A stretch of 64,000 nucleotides of DNA from RGIG529 sp050950425 (GCA_050950425.1 JBMNHO010000002.1:682001-746000); one strand, 5' to 3'. Positions 53,501 to 63,149 are shown, counted from the first letter of the stretch. Program-made: numbers and translations. The notes: generated by a model not told the origin, from the letters alone.

Positions 53501-54487
53501 TCAAAGCACATATCGACCCATAACACCCCAAAACGCCAGAGCGCAAAACAGCAATGTAATACCGGAAAAGGTAAAAAACAGCTTCTCCTCGCTCCAGCCG
53601 CCCATCTCAAAATGATGATGCAGGGGCGCCATGCGAAAGATTCGTTTGCCGTGGGTCGCCTTGAAGTACACTATCTGGATAATGTCGGATAACGTTTCCA
53701 CGAGGTAAATAATGCCCACCACAACGATGACCAGGGGAATGTCCAGGGCAAACGCCAAGCCGCAAACGGCGCCGCCCAAAAACAAGGAGCCGGTGTCCCC
53801 CATGAACACCTTGGCGGGATGAAAGTTATACAGCAAAAACCCGCAGAGCCCCCCTGCGAGGGCGGCGGCAAAAATCCCCTGAGACGGGTTGCTCCAAAGA
53901 ATGGCCACAATCGTGAAAAAGATGCTCACCGGAATGGTCACGCCGGCGGCCAGGCCATCCACGCCGTCTGTAATATTCACGGCGTTGACCGTGGCCACGA
54001 TCACAAAGGCAGCGAAAATCATATAGGCCACCCAGTTGATTTTCCAGTACACGTTGAAAAACGGAATGTATAAATTCGGCGTCAAATACCCAAACTGCCG
54101 CAGGATGACCACAAACGCGATGGCGGCGGCCAATTGCAGCAAAAACTTTTGAGACGCCGTAAGCCCCGTGTTTTGAGACTTTCTGATTTTTACAAAATCA
54201 TCCACAAACCCAATGGCGCCGTACACGGCCGCAAAGGCAAAGATAATCAGATGCCCAAATTCGCCGGCCATCATCTGCTGCCAGCCCATGATGACCACGG
54301 CAATCAAAATACCCACCACAAACATAATACCGCCCATGGTCGGCGTGCCCTGTTTTGACATATGCCAGGTCGGCCCGTCTTCCTTGATGCTCTGCCCCGC
54401 CTTCAGCCGCTGCAAAAACGGGATCCAGATCTTCCCAAACAGCGCCGTGATCACAAACGCGATCCCGAATGTCATTCCAATTTCCAT
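53501..54487 (-). CDS. mraY: Phospho-MurNAc-pentapeptide transferase MraY
   Basis: 328 residues from ATG 54487 (GAAGGATTGGG upstream), ten membrane helices. Makes lipid I. Seen: KQGTPTMGGIMF near 45, GFVDDFVKIRK near 92 with the catalytic Asp pair, NAVNITDGVDGLAAG near 172, and the C-terminal APLHHHFEMGGWSE near 285. Confidence 0.96.
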   Translation of the reverse strand: MEIGMTFGIAFVITALFGKIWIPFLQRLKAGQSIKEDGPTWHMSKQGTPTMGGIMFVVGILIAVVIMGWQQMMAGEFGHLIIFAFAAVYGAIGFVDDFVKIRKSQNTGLTASQKFLLQLAAAIAFVVILRQFGYLTPNLYIPFFNVYWKINWVAYMIFAAFVIVATVNAVNITDGVDGLAAGVTIPVSIFFTIVAILWSNPSQGIFAAALAGGLCGFLLYNFHPAKVFMGDTGSLFLGGAVCGLAFALDIPLVIVVVGIIYLVETLSDIIQIVYFKATHGKRIFRMAPLHHHFEMGGWSEEKLFFTFSGITLLFCALAFWGVMGRYVL

Positions 54488-54569
54488 GTCGCCCAATCCT
54501 TCCCGTCCCCACCCCGGGCCACCCCCGGGGCGGGCCAGCTGGTTGGATGCGCAAGCGTTTTGATGCGCT

Positions 54570-56054
54570 TCAGCTGTCTTTTTCTTTTTCCCCGGCGCCC
54601 TTGGCCCGGTTCGCAGCCGCCCAGGCTGCCACTTCCTGCCGCTCATCCAGCGGCCGGCTTTCGTACCCGATGATCTGATACGTCTCGTGTCCTTTCCCGG
54701 CCAGCACCACAATGTCATCCGTCTGCGCAAGATCTAAAACGGCGGCAATGGCCCTTCGCCGGTCCGGCTCCACCAAATACGGGGTTTGAGACTCTTTCAT
54801 TCCCTCTAAAATATCCTCGATGATGGCTTCCGGGGGTTCCGTTCTGGGGTTGTCGGAGGTCACCATGACGAAATCGGAAAGCTCCGCCCCGATGGCGCCC
54901 ATAATGGGCCGTTTGCTCCTGTCCCTGTCGCCCCCGCAGCCAAACAGCAGAAGCACCCGCCCCTTGGTGAATTTACGCACCGTCATCAAAATGTTTTCCA
55001 ACGCGTTGGGCGTATGGGCATAGTCAATCAGCACGGTGAAATCGGCATCCACCGGCACCACCTCAATGCGCCCCTTCACGCCCCCCGCGTGCTTCAGGGC
55101 CTGCCCGATCTCTCGCAGGGAAAACCCCATAGACAGGCCGCAGGCAATGACGCCCAGCGCATTGTAAATGGTAAACCCGCCGGGAATGGGCAGGCCGATC
55201 CGCCCGATGTCCTCCATGGTGACCGCTTCAAACTCCACCCGATCGGAAAACAGCCGGATGTTTTTCGCCACCACGTCGGCTTCATCTTTGTTTTCTGAAT
55301 ACGTCACGGCGGGGCATGTTTTCTGCGCCAGATAATACCGGCCCGCCTCGTCGTCCAAGTTGAAAATTGCCTTCTTGCAGCGGGAGAACAAAATCCCCTT
55401 TGCCGCCCGGTACGCTTCCATCGTTTTATGAAAATCCAGATGATCCTGGGTCAAATTGGTGAAGATGGCCCGTTCAAACAAAACGCCGTCCACCCGGTTG
55501 AGCGCCAGCGCGTGGGAGGAAACCTCCATCACCACATGGGTGCAGCCCGCCTCGGCCATTTGAAAAAGCAGCCGCTGCAAATCAAGCGACTCGGGGGTTG
55601 TGCGCCCCGCCGGGAGTACGGTTTTGCCGATCATGTTTTGGTTGGTGCCGATCAGCCCCACTTTCGTTCCTAAAATGCCTTCCAGCGTCGCCTTCAACAA
55701 ATATGTGGTGGTGGTTTTCCCATTGGTGCCGGTGACGCCCAAAATGGTCAGCCGCTCTCCCGGATAGCCATAAAAGCGAGCGGAAACCTGCGCCAGCGCG
55801 GCACGGACATGTTCCACTCGGACGTACGGCACCGCCGGGTCCTCGGGGGGCCGCTCGCACAAAACAGCCGCGGCGCCCCGGTCCATCGCCTCTTTGATAA
55901 ACCGATGCCCGTCCGTGTGGTACCCGGAAATGGCAACGAACAGCGTTTGAGGCCCCGCCTCCTTGGAAGAATAACATAACCCGGAGATTTCAGGGTCTTC
56001 CTTTACGTTTTGTCCCAGCAGTTCCACCCCTGCCAGCAGCGCGGAAAGTTTCAT
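54570..56054 (-). CDS. murE: UDP-MurNAc-tripeptide synthetase MurE (meso-DAP type)
   Basis: 494 residues from ATG 56054 (AGGAGG seven bases upstream). Adds the third stem-peptide residue. ATP loop GVTGTNGKTTTTYL near 113; MEVSSHALALNRV near 180; DNPRTEPP near 405. The DNPR motif is specific for meso-diaminopimelate, so the cell wall is the DAP type. In related genomes murF follows; here mraY follows directly. Confidence 0.96.
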   Translation of the reverse strand: MKLSALLAGVELLGQNVKEDPEISGLCYSSKEAGPQTLFVAISGYHTDGHRFIKEAMDRGAAAVLCERPPEDPAVPYVRVEHVRAALAQVSARFYGYPGERLTILGVTGTNGKTTTTYLLKATLEGILGTKVGLIGTNQNMIGKTVLPAGRTTPESLDLQRLLFQMAEAGCTHVVMEVSSHALALNRVDGVLFERAIFTNLTQDHLDFHKTMEAYRAAKGILFSRCKKAIFNLDDEAGRYYLAQKTCPAVTYSENKDEADVVAKNIRLFSDRVEFEAVTMEDIGRIGLPIPGGFTIYNALGVIACGLSMGFSLREIGQALKHAGGVKGRIEVVPVDADFTVLIDYAHTPNALENILMTVRKFTKGRVLLLFGCGGDRDRSKRPIMGAIGAELSDFVMVTSDNPRTEPPEAIIEDILEGMKESQTPYLVEPDRRRAIAAVLDLAQTDDIVVLAGKGHETYQIIGYESRPLDERQEVAAWAAANRAKGAGEKEKDS

Positions 56055-56108
56055 ATCCATACCTCCTGCCAGATCACGCCGGACACGCGGCACACCCTGC
56101 CGCCAAAC

Positions 56109-58376
56109 TCAATCTCGAATACTGGTATCGCCAAATTGGACCTCCACCACAGTGCCCCGATCCACTTTTGTCCCGCTGGGGATGGACTGCTTCGTTGCGA
56201 CCGTCGCGCCGGAAGCGCTTCCGCTCACGCCGATCGCTTTCATATACAGGCCGCTGTTGGTGAGCACCGTATTGGCCTTCTCTGCGCTCATCCCCGTTAC
56301 CTTGGGCACGCTGACTTGGTTGGACGGTTTTGTTTCGCCCATATAGAGAACCACTTCCACACCGCTCGGCACCACCGCGCCATAGGCCGGAATCTGGTCG
56401 GTCACCGTATCGCCGTCGCCAGCGGTACGATATGAAAATCCTTTTTCTTTGAGAACAACCTTTGCTTCACCCAAAGACAGCTTCACCAAATTTGGCACGG
56501 AAGTGTCAATGGTTTTTACCTCATCCTCGGTATACTGAGGCTCCACGTCCAGATACTGCATGATATCGTCCAGCAGAGAGCCGGCCACAGGGGCGGCCAT
56601 GTTTCCGCCGCTGACAAAGTAGCCGGAGCTGGCGCTTGGCGTGTCCAGGCCCACCAGCACAATCACTTCCGGGTCATTGGCCGGCGCAAAGCCCATGAAA
56701 GAGACGATCAGGTTGCCCGTGCTTTCGTCCCGCTTTTCCGAGGTGCCGGTTTTCCCGCCGATGCGCCAGCCTGCAACATAGGCGTTTTTCCCGGTTCCCA
56801 CGCTGACAACGCCTTCCAGGATCTCCCTTACCTTCGCGGATGTCTTTTCGCTGATCACCTGGCGCACAACCGTGGGTGTGTGGGACTCCACCACCGTTCC
56901 ATCTTGCGCCACTACTTTTTCCACCACATACGGCTCCATCAAATATCCGCCGTTGCACGCCGCGGCGCATGCGGTAATCAGCTGGATCGGGGTGATCTTC
57001 ATGGTCTGGCCAAAGGAAGCCACGGCCAGGGAAACCACGTTTTGGCTGAATGCGTCATAATTCCAAATGACGCTGTTTCCCTCACCCAGCACATCCACAT
57101 TTGTCTTTTCCAGCAAGCCGTATGCCTTTAGGTATTCATAAAACTTTTCCGTGCCGATCCGCAGGCCGATGTTGACAAAGGCGGGGTTGCAGGAGTTTTG
57201 CACCGCCTGGGCCAGTGTCTGGGTGCCGTGTCCGCTGTGCTTGTGGCAGTTGATCGGTTTTCCCCAGCCTGCCACGCGAACGGATCCGCTGCAATAAAAC
57301 GTGTTGTTGTCTGAAACCAGGCCTTCTTCCAGCGCCATAGACAGCGTCAGGGTTTTAAACACAGACCCCGGTTCGTATGCGTCGCTCACGCTGCGGTTGC
57401 GCCATTGCTTCAGCTGCAGTTCCGACAGCTTTTCGGCGCGCGCTTCCTCTTCCAGCCCGGACAGCTCTTCGGACAAGGCGGTGTCAAAAATCGAGCTGGG
57501 GTTGTTTAAATCATAATTGGGCATGCTGGACATGGCATAAACCGCCCCTGTCTTCGGGTTCATGACAATGCCAAATGCCCCGTTTTTGACCCGATATTTT
57601 TCTATGGCCTCCTCCAGACGTTTATCCAAATAATATTGTATGGTGCTGTCGATGGTCAAAGTGACGTCCTGTCCGTCCTCCGCGTCATAATAATCGCCGA
57701 ACTGATACAGCATTTCCGTCCCTTTTCCCGTCTTGGCGGTAACCACGCGGCCATTTTCTCCTTGCAGGGCGCTGTTGTACAGCTTTTCGATGCCGTCCAG
57801 GCCCGTATTGTCCGTTCCTACAAAGCCCACCACATGGGATGCCAACGTGCTGCTTGGATAATACCTGCGGGTGTCGGGCATCAAATAGACCCCGTTGGCC
57901 AGCTTGTTTTCTTTGATAAACGTGCGCACCTGCTCTTCTGTCTCCTGCTCAATTTTCCGCTTGATCACTGCGTACTGGGACTTGGTGTTTGACATTTTTT
58001 CCAAAATCCCCGCTTCATCCAAGCCCAGAATTTCAGAAAGTCCGCTGGCGATTTTTTCTTTGTCCATATCCTTTTCCGCAATATCCTTGGGGGAGAGAAT
58101 CACGTTTTGCACGGTTGCGCTGATGGCCAAAGGCGTATTTTTCGCATCGTAAATCACGCCTCTGGCCGCGGAAACAGTGGCCGATCGAGTTTGCTGGTCC
58201 ACCGCCATTTCTTCATATTTGTCATGGGACAATATTTGAATGCTAAACAGCTTTCCCAGGAGAAGCACAAAGGTAAAAACGCCAAAGATGCCCATCAAAA
58301 ACAGGGTGCGGCGCAAAATGGTTCGGTTGGCCCGCTGGTCTGCCGTCATTTTTTTGTTTTGTCTTTCCCCCGCCAT
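56109..58376 (-). CDS. spoVD: Class B penicillin-binding protein with two PASTA domains, SpoVD-like
   Basis: 755 residues from ATG 58376 (AAAGGCGG upstream). One membrane anchor (about 28-50), dimer domain, transpeptidase with SxxK (EPGSVFKTL), SxN (NSCNPAF) and KTGT (GGKTGTSEK), then two PASTA domains (SVPNLVKLSLGEAK and VSVPKVTGMSAEKAN). PASTA repeats occur on SpoVD and on Gram-positive division PBPs; as the only class B PBP in the cluster it may serve both division and spore cortex. Confidence 0.94.
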   Translation of the reverse strand: MAGERQNKKMTADQRANRTILRRTLFLMGIFGVFTFVLLLGKLFSIQILSHDKYEEMAVDQQTRSATVSAARGVIYDAKNTPLAISATVQNVILSPKDIAEKDMDKEKIASGLSEILGLDEAGILEKMSNTKSQYAVIKRKIEQETEEQVRTFIKENKLANGVYLMPDTRRYYPSSTLASHVVGFVGTDNTGLDGIEKLYNSALQGENGRVVTAKTGKGTEMLYQFGDYYDAEDGQDVTLTIDSTIQYYLDKRLEEAIEKYRVKNGAFGIVMNPKTGAVYAMSSMPNYDLNNPSSIFDTALSEELSGLEEEARAEKLSELQLKQWRNRSVSDAYEPGSVFKTLTLSMALEEGLVSDNNTFYCSGSVRVAGWGKPINCHKHSGHGTQTLAQAVQNSCNPAFVNIGLRIGTEKFYEYLKAYGLLEKTNVDVLGEGNSVIWNYDAFSQNVVSLAVASFGQTMKITPIQLITACAAACNGGYLMEPYVVEKVVAQDGTVVESHTPTVVRQVISEKTSAKVREILEGVVSVGTGKNAYVAGWRIGGKTGTSEKRDESTGNLIVSFMGFAPANDPEVIVLVGLDTPSASSGYFVSGGNMAAPVAGSLLDDIMQYLDVEPQYTEDEVKTIDTSVPNLVKLSLGEAKVVLKEKGFSYRTAGDGDTVTDQIPAYGAVVPSGVEVVLYMGETKPSNQVSVPKVTGMSAEKANTVLTNSGLYMKAIGVSGSASGATVATKQSIPSGTKVDRGTVVEVQFGDTSIRD

Positions 58377-58686
58377 TTGTTCCGCCTTTCTCAATCATTC
58401 GCCCATGCAAACCGTCCTTCTTCTGCAGAAAAAGGCTGCTTTCTAAAAAACGGCGATTCGAAATTGCTTGATTTTTGTCTGAATTTCGTTGCAATGAAAA
58501 ACGCAGGAGTAAGAACACATATTCTTACTCCCCCGTAGATGACAGGCAACTACATTCGTGTCCAGATGAGAAATTGCCCCTCTGCCGCCTTGTAATCCCC
58601 CAATTTTGTAAAACACAGTTTAGAACACAGCAGCCGTTCCCTTGGCTCACGATCCGGTTTGGCCCTGTACCATATATAATCGCTTC

Positions 58687-59235
58687 TCATTTAAAATATT
58701 CCACCGCCATGGCCAAAAAGTTTTTGACGCCGTCCGGGGCCGTTTGCCCGGTTCCCTTTTGAATCACCTGGGCGCTGTCCGGCTCAGACATGTCCACATA
58801 AACCACTTGATCCGCCCTCGGCTTCGCCATCGTGCCGAGAGAAGTAAAGTTCTCTTCAATGGCGTTGAGATCAAAGGTCCGCTCATATTTTGCCTGTAAA
58901 ATGGCTTCCTGCTTTTTCAGCTCCTTGGATTCGCTTTTCAAACGAACCACCCGATCGGAAACGGCCATTAAGTCGGCGTAGCTCAGCAGCAGCACAACGG
59001 CAAAGGCAGCCACAGCCAAAAACCCGACCACCGCCATGGGCGATATCTTTTGCTGTTTTCGTACACGCAGTTTTACACGGGAGCGAGATTTTGGTTTTGC
59101 TTTCGTCCGCGTGCGCGGACGAACCGTCGGATCAGGGTGCCCCACATGGGTGCCCGCCCCGGCATTTCCTACATAGGACAAATCATACGCTGCATTTCCG
59201 TTGTACAAGTCTCCCCTTGTCCTGATCGCCGCCAT
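58687..59235 (-). CDS. ftsL: FtsL-like septum protein
   Basis: 182 residues. A long basic cytoplasmic N-terminus (RPRTRTKAKPKSRSRVKLRVRK, near 40-61), one membrane segment (about 68-88), and a coiled coil (DRVVRLKSESKELKKQEAILQAK) typical of FtsL/DivIC. Position between rsmH and the PBP is that of ftsL. GGAGG precedes the ATG. About 300 bases separate it from the PBP start. Confidence 0.85.
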   Translation of the reverse strand: MAAIRTRGDLYNGNAAYDLSYVGNAGAGTHVGHPDPTVRPRTRTKAKPKSRSRVKLRVRKQQKISPMAVVGFLAVAAFAVVLLLSYADLMAVSDRVVRLKSESKELKKQEAILQAKYERTFDLNAIEENFTSLGTMAKPRADQVVYVDMSEPDSAQVIQKGTGQTAPDGVKNFLAMAVEYFK

Positions 59236-59294
59236 ATACGTCCTCCTTTATGTTGTCATCATGGCGAATCTCCGCCACAATGCTTTCTCCTTCT

Positions 59295-60245
59295 TCACAC
59301 ATTTTCTCCCACACGCATGCCAATTCGCAGCTTTGCGCTGCGCGCCCTCGGGTTTTCCGTTTCTTCCCGTTTTCCCGGCAAAATTGGCTTTCGTGTCATT
59401 ATCTTCAGCATCGGCTTTTTCCCGCAAACGCAGACGGGAAAATCCGGCGGGCAGGTACACCCTTTGGCAAGCCTTTGAAACACTGTTTTGACGATTCGAT
59501 CCTCCAGGGAATGAAAAGAGATCACACCGATGTACCCCCCCGGATTCAGCCGAGACACCGCGGCAGGCAGCATCTGCTCCACCGCCGTCAGCTCATCGTT
59601 CACCGCAATGCGGATGGCCTGAAAGCTTCGCTTGGCCGGATGCTGCTTTTCCCGCAGCGCGGCCGGCGGCATTGCACGCCTGATAACATCCACCAATGCG
59701 CCGGTGGTTTGAATGGGGCCGTTTTCACGTGTTCTGACGATGGCCCCCGCAATCTGCGGCGCATACCGCTCCTCGCCATATGTATAAAAAATACGCTTTA
59801 GTTCTTCTTTTGACCAGCTGTTGACCACATCCCACGCCGTCAGCGCCTGGCGCTGATCCATGCGCATGTCCAAAGGCGCATCGGCCATGTAGGAAAAGCC
59901 CCGGGCCGCCTCGTCCAGCTGCGGCGAAGAAACGCCAAGGTCAAACAGCATTCCGTCCGCCGCCGAAACGGAGAGGTCATCCAATATGCCATCCAGCATC
60001 TGAAAGTTTCCCCTTGCAAAGCACACCCGTTCCCCGTAAGGCGCAAGCCTTTCCCGGCCCGCCTCAATGGCCGCGGCGTCCCGGTCGATGCAGATCAGTC
60101 TCCCTGTGTCCAGCCGCTTTGCAATCTCTTCCGCGTGGCCGCCCCGTCCCAGGGTGCCGTCCACATAAACGCCGTCCGGCCGAATATGCAGCGCGTCAAT
60201 GCATTCTTTTAAAAGCACCGGCTGGTGCGCCAAAGCTTCTTCCAT
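59295..60245 (-). CDS. rsmH: 16S rRNA (cytosine-1402-N4) methyltransferase RsmH
   Basis: 316 residues. Seen: HQPVLLKECIDAL at the start, the SAM loop VDGTLGRGGHAEEIAK near 29, DLGVSSPQLDEAARGFSY near 101, and ISFHSLEDRIVKTVFQ near 243. Its ATG directly follows the mraZ stop (TAAATG), so the two are coupled. Confidence 0.97.
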   Translation of the reverse strand: MEEALAHQPVLLKECIDALHIRPDGVYVDGTLGRGGHAEEIAKRLDTGRLICIDRDAAAIEAGRERLAPYGERVCFARGNFQMLDGILDDLSVSAADGMLFDLGVSSPQLDEAARGFSYMADAPLDMRMDQRQALTAWDVVNSWSKEELKRIFYTYGEERYAPQIAGAIVRTRENGPIQTTGALVDVIRRAMPPAALREKQHPAKRSFQAIRIAVNDELTAVEQMLPAAVSRLNPGGYIGVISFHSLEDRIVKTVFQRLAKGCTCPPDFPVCVCGKKPMLKIMTRKPILPGKREETENPRARSAKLRIGMRVGENV

Positions 60246-60662
60246 TTACAGTCCCAACGCTTTCATGACAGATAAGAGGCTCTCCGCAGACAAGTCCTCC
60301 ACTTCGTTCCAGCTCTCCGCATTCCAAATCTCAACTCTGTTCTGGGCGCCGTTGACCACCACTTCTTTTTCCAGCCCGGCATAAGCCCTCAGCTTTTGAG
60401 GAACCAAGATTCTGCCCTGGCTGTCCAGCTCACACTTCACAGTGTTGGCAAAAAAGGTGCGCATGGCGCGGGTCTGCGCCGTGGGCAGCTGCTCCAGCTT
60501 TTCCATAAAGCCTTCCCAGCTTTCTTCCGGGTAAACGGCCAAGCACCCGTCCATTCCCATGGCAAGGTAAAACACGTCCCCCAGTTCCTCCCGCAGCTTC
60601 GCGGGAATGAACAGGCGGCCTTTGGCATCAATGGTATGTTGATAAGATCCGGTCAAAGCCAT
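60246..60662 (-). CDS. mraZ: Transcriptional regulator MraZ
   Basis: 138 residues. Two SpoVT/AbrB-like halves: GSYQHTIDAKGRLFIPAKLRE near 5-25 and CELDSQGRILVPQKLRAYAGL near 82. Ring-shaped repressor of the dcw cluster. The start at 60662 gives the family N-terminus; a GTG at 60674 is possible. Upstream repeats match its known binding pattern. Confidence 0.95.
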   Translation of the reverse strand: MALTGSYQHTIDAKGRLFIPAKLREELGDVFYLAMGMDGCLAVYPEESWEGFMEKLEQLPTAQTRAMRTFFANTVKCELDSQGRILVPQKLRAYAGLEKEVVVNGAQNRVEIWNAESWNEVEDLSAESLLSVMKALGL

Positions 60663-60691
60663 TTTGCACACCACCGCTCCGCTTCACTTTG

Positions 60692-60716
60692 CCCCATTTC
60701 GCTCCCTTTTCCCCCA
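60692..60716 (-). promoter_or_regulatory. MraZ-box repeats
   Basis: Minus strand TGGGG at 60716-60712, GGGAG at 60706-60702 and TGGGG at 60696-60692, with a 10-base period and A-rich spacers. This is the direct-repeat layout (TGGGN every 10 bases) known for MraZ operators. It lies about 20 bases below the promoter. Confidence 0.7.
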
Positions 60717-60737
60717 CCGTCTTATGAATACTCATCT

Positions 60738-60766
60738 AGTATATCGATTTTCGTTACAAATTGCAA
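60738..60766 (-). promoter_or_regulatory. dcw cluster promoter
   Basis: Minus strand TTGCAA and TATACT, 17-base spacer, just upstream of the MraZ repeats. Confidence 0.7.
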
Positions 60767-60985
60767 TAGAATTGACACAATTTTTTATCGAAAGATTCGA
60801 CTCTTTTTTGTTTTTCTTTTGTGGTTCTGGCGTCCGATCCACATTTCCCCTGTTTTGTCAAAACAAACAAGGCCTCTTCTCCTTCCGGGACAGGCAACTT
60901 TCCCCTCCTCCCAGCATAAAGATCCTTGTACCCTGTTGTCATCAATGACGCCGGCCCGCCCCTTCGCCAAAGAAAGGAGCCTATC

Positions 60986-62170
60986 GTGTCTCGACTCTTA
61001 TCCAACCACGTATTTCGGGATCTTTTCATCGGCGCCGCCCTGTTCTGTACGGTTTTGGGCCTTTTATGGTTCCCAGAAGAAGCCATGGAAGCGGCACAAA
61101 GCGGCGTCGCCCTTTGTTTGAATGTTATCATCCCATCCTTGTTCCCCTTTTTTGTCCTGTCCACGCTATTGGTGGATCTGGGACTGTCCCATTATTTCGG
61201 CCGTACCCTGCAATGGATCATGCGGCCACTGTTTCGAGTCAACGGCGCCTGTGCTTCCGCGCTGGCGCTGGGGTTCATCGGCGGGTACCCCGTGGGCGCG
61301 CGAACGGCCATCGCGCTGTATGAAAAAAAGCTTTGCTCCCGGGTGGAGGCGGAGCGCATGCTGGCCTTTTGCAACAATTCCGGCCCGGCCTTTATATTGG
61401 GCGTGGTGGGCGCCGGCGTGTTCTCCAGCGGACGCATCGGCATTTTCCTCTACCTGGCCCATACCATTGCTTCTCTTTGTGTGGGCATCTTGTTCCGTTT
61501 TTACAAAGCCGGAAAAGGCAGCACGGAAACAAACCTCCCCGCCGCCGGGTTTCATGCCCCCCGTTTTTCCACCGCGTTTACAGGTTCCGTCAAATCGGCC
61601 TTTTCAGGCACCCTCAATATCTGTGCCTTTGTTCTTTTTTTTACCGTACTGATCCGCCTGCTGTTTCTCTCCGGCGTTTTACCGGGCATTGCCCGCATCT
61701 TCGGCTCTCTTTTGGCGCCTTTCGGCGGCACCCAAATGGGGACGGAGCACTTGCTTACCGGCTTTGTGGAGATGACATCCGGCGTCTGGTCGTTGGCTGG
61801 CGGCGGTGCCCTCGCCGGGCGGCTTTCCATGGCGGCCTTCATGCTGGGCTGGGCCGGGCTTTCCGTTCATTGTCAGGTGCTTTCCTTCATCGGAAACAGC
61901 GGCCTTTCCGTGCGGACATATGTGGCGGGTAAGCTGCTTCACGGCACATTTTCGGCCATTCTGGTCAGCCTGTTTGCCGGCTTTTTTGCGTTGGACGCGC
62001 CGGTGGGCGCTTATTTGGCCGAACAGATCGACGACATTGTCGCGATTTCCTTCGGAACAGCCCTCACCATATCCCTTGTTGCAGCCTGGGCGGCCTGGCT
62101 GTTCTTTTTCCTTGTTTCCGCCCGCGCGGCCCAAAAAAGCAGTGGAAAATCCAGGCGTCATACGATATAA
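60986..62170 (+). CDS. ylbJ: YlbJ-like sporulation integral membrane protein
   Basis: 394 residues from a GTG at 60986 (AAAGGAG upstream), about eight membrane segments. Seen: CLNVIIPSLFPFFVLSTLLVDLGL near 40, GFIGGYPVGARTAIALYEK near 95 and CNNSGPAFILGVVGAGVF near 130, the nucleoside-recognition-type motifs shared by YlbJ and SpoIIM-like partners. Required for spore maturation in Bacillus. Divergent from the dcw operon. Confidence 0.88.
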   Translation: MSRLLSNHVFRDLFIGAALFCTVLGLLWFPEEAMEAAQSGVALCLNVIIPSLFPFFVLSTLLVDLGLSHYFGRTLQWIMRPLFRVNGACASALALGFIGGYPVGARTAIALYEKKLCSRVEAERMLAFCNNSGPAFILGVVGAGVFSSGRIGIFLYLAHTIASLCVGILFRFYKAGKGSTETNLPAAGFHAPRFSTAFTGSVKSAFSGTLNICAFVLFFTVLIRLLFLSGVLPGIARIFGSLLAPFGGTQMGTEHLLTGFVEMTSGVWSLAGGGALAGRLSMAAFMLGWAGLSVHCQVLSFIGNSGLSVRTYVAGKLLHGTFSAILVSLFAGFFALDAPVGAYLAEQIDDIVAISFGTALTISLVAAWAAWLFFFLVSARAAQKSSGKSRRHTI

Positions 62171-62224
62171 TCGGATATAATCAATCGAACTTATACGGGT
62201 TCATTTGAACGGAAGGGAGTCGCC

Positions 62225-62446
62225 ATGTTGTTTCGCAAGGAGATCGAGCCGCGCTGTATTTATTGTGTCAAAGGGACGCCGACAGGGGAAGGGCGGGTGG
62301 CATGTGTCAAACGGGGCATCGTCTCTGCTGCTTACCATTGCCGCTCTTTTCGGTATGACCCTCTTCGCCGCACGCCTCCGCCCCCCGTCCCGCCTTTGTC
62401 CCGGTCTTTTTCTCCGGAAGACTTCTCCTTGGACGACACGCAGTAA
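62225..62446 (+). CDS. Small conserved Cys-rich protein
   Basis: 73 residues. CIYCVKGTPTGEGRVACVKRGIVS gives CxxC and a third Cys; a fourth Cys lies in YHCRSFRYDPLRRTPPPP. The layout suggests a zinc knuckle. The end is FSPEDFSLDD. The same pattern is familiar from unannotated small proteins of Oscillospiraceae. GGAAGGGAG five bases before the ATG. The 62447-62727 gap holds no gene. Confidence 0.75.
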   Translation: MLFRKEIEPRCIYCVKGTPTGEGRVACVKRGIVSAAYHCRSFRYDPLRRTPPPPVPPLSRSFSPEDFSLDDTQ

Positions 62447-62727
62447 ACCAAAACACGGCTGCAGCTGCGTTTCAGCGCAGACCATGGGGATGCGCCGGCA
62501 CGCCTGAAAAAGGATGGCGCCGGCGTCTCCCTCCGCCGCCTGGAAAGCCGCCTCGGCTCGGCCAGATGGGTCTGAACCATGTGTCTCCTTGCGCCGTGCC
62601 GGGGTTCTTTGCGTCGGTTTTTCGCCTTTGGTTTTTTTCGTTGCGCCCCAGTCCCTTCCCGATGTTTCACGCGGGGCATCGCCTCCCCCGACTTGCGGCG
62701 GCACCCTTGAAACCTTGCATTTTTCCG

Positions 62728-62756
62728 TTGACAAGCGACGGGTTCTGTGGTAAGCT
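62728..62756 (+). promoter_or_regulatory. Promoter of the tRNA-Ser genes
   Basis: TTGACA, 17 bases, TAAGCT, 40 bases before the first tRNA. Confidence 0.6.
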
Positions 62757-62795
62757 TGCAAAGTGCCCGTTTGACCCAGTCCGTTCTCCGAGGAT

Positions 62796-62882
62796 GGAGA
62801 GATGTCCGAGTGGTTTATGGAGCTGGTCTTGAAAACCAGTGACCCGAAAGGGCCGGGGGTTCGAATCCCTCTCTCTCCGCCA
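62796..62882 (+). tRNA. tRNA-Ser (anticodon TGA)
   Basis: Acceptor GGAGAGA/TCTCTCC, anticodon loop CTTGAAA, short variable arm GACCCGAAAGGGCC, GGTTCGAATCC T loop, CCA encoded. Confidence 0.94.
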
Positions 62883-62934
62883 TAAAAATCCACTTTCACT
62901 TGGTGAAATTGTAAAATAGGTACGGTTTCGGCTT

Positions 62935-63025
62935 GGAGAAGTACCCAAGTGGCCGAAGGGGCTCCCCTGCTAAGGGAGTAGACGTGTTAAAGCGTGCGAG
63001 GGTTCAAATCCCTCCTTCTCCGCCA
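62935..63025 (+). tRNA. tRNA-Ser (anticodon GCT)
   Basis: Acceptor GGAGAAG/CTTCTCC, anticodon loop CTGCTAA, long variable arm, GGTTCAAATCC T loop, CCA encoded. Confidence 0.94.
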
Positions 63026-63078
63026 TATAAGAACGCTAATATTGATACAAAAAGTGTCAACATTGGCGTTCTTATTTT
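63026..63078 (+). terminator. Terminator after the tRNA-Ser pair
   Basis: ATAAGAACGCTAAT...ATTGGCGTTCTTAT with one G-T step, then TTTT. Confidence 0.75.
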
Positions 63079-63149
63079 GCAGCCACGTGATTTTTCATCA
63101 GGAACGTGTTATTGCATCGAAAGCAAGGTCTATGGACCATTTTTCTGAG

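Noticed and set aside
62201..62948. Minus-strand ORFs with GERGIRTPGPFGS and RERDSNPRPFRV
   Set aside because: Complement of the tRNA-Ser genes; well-known annotation artefacts.
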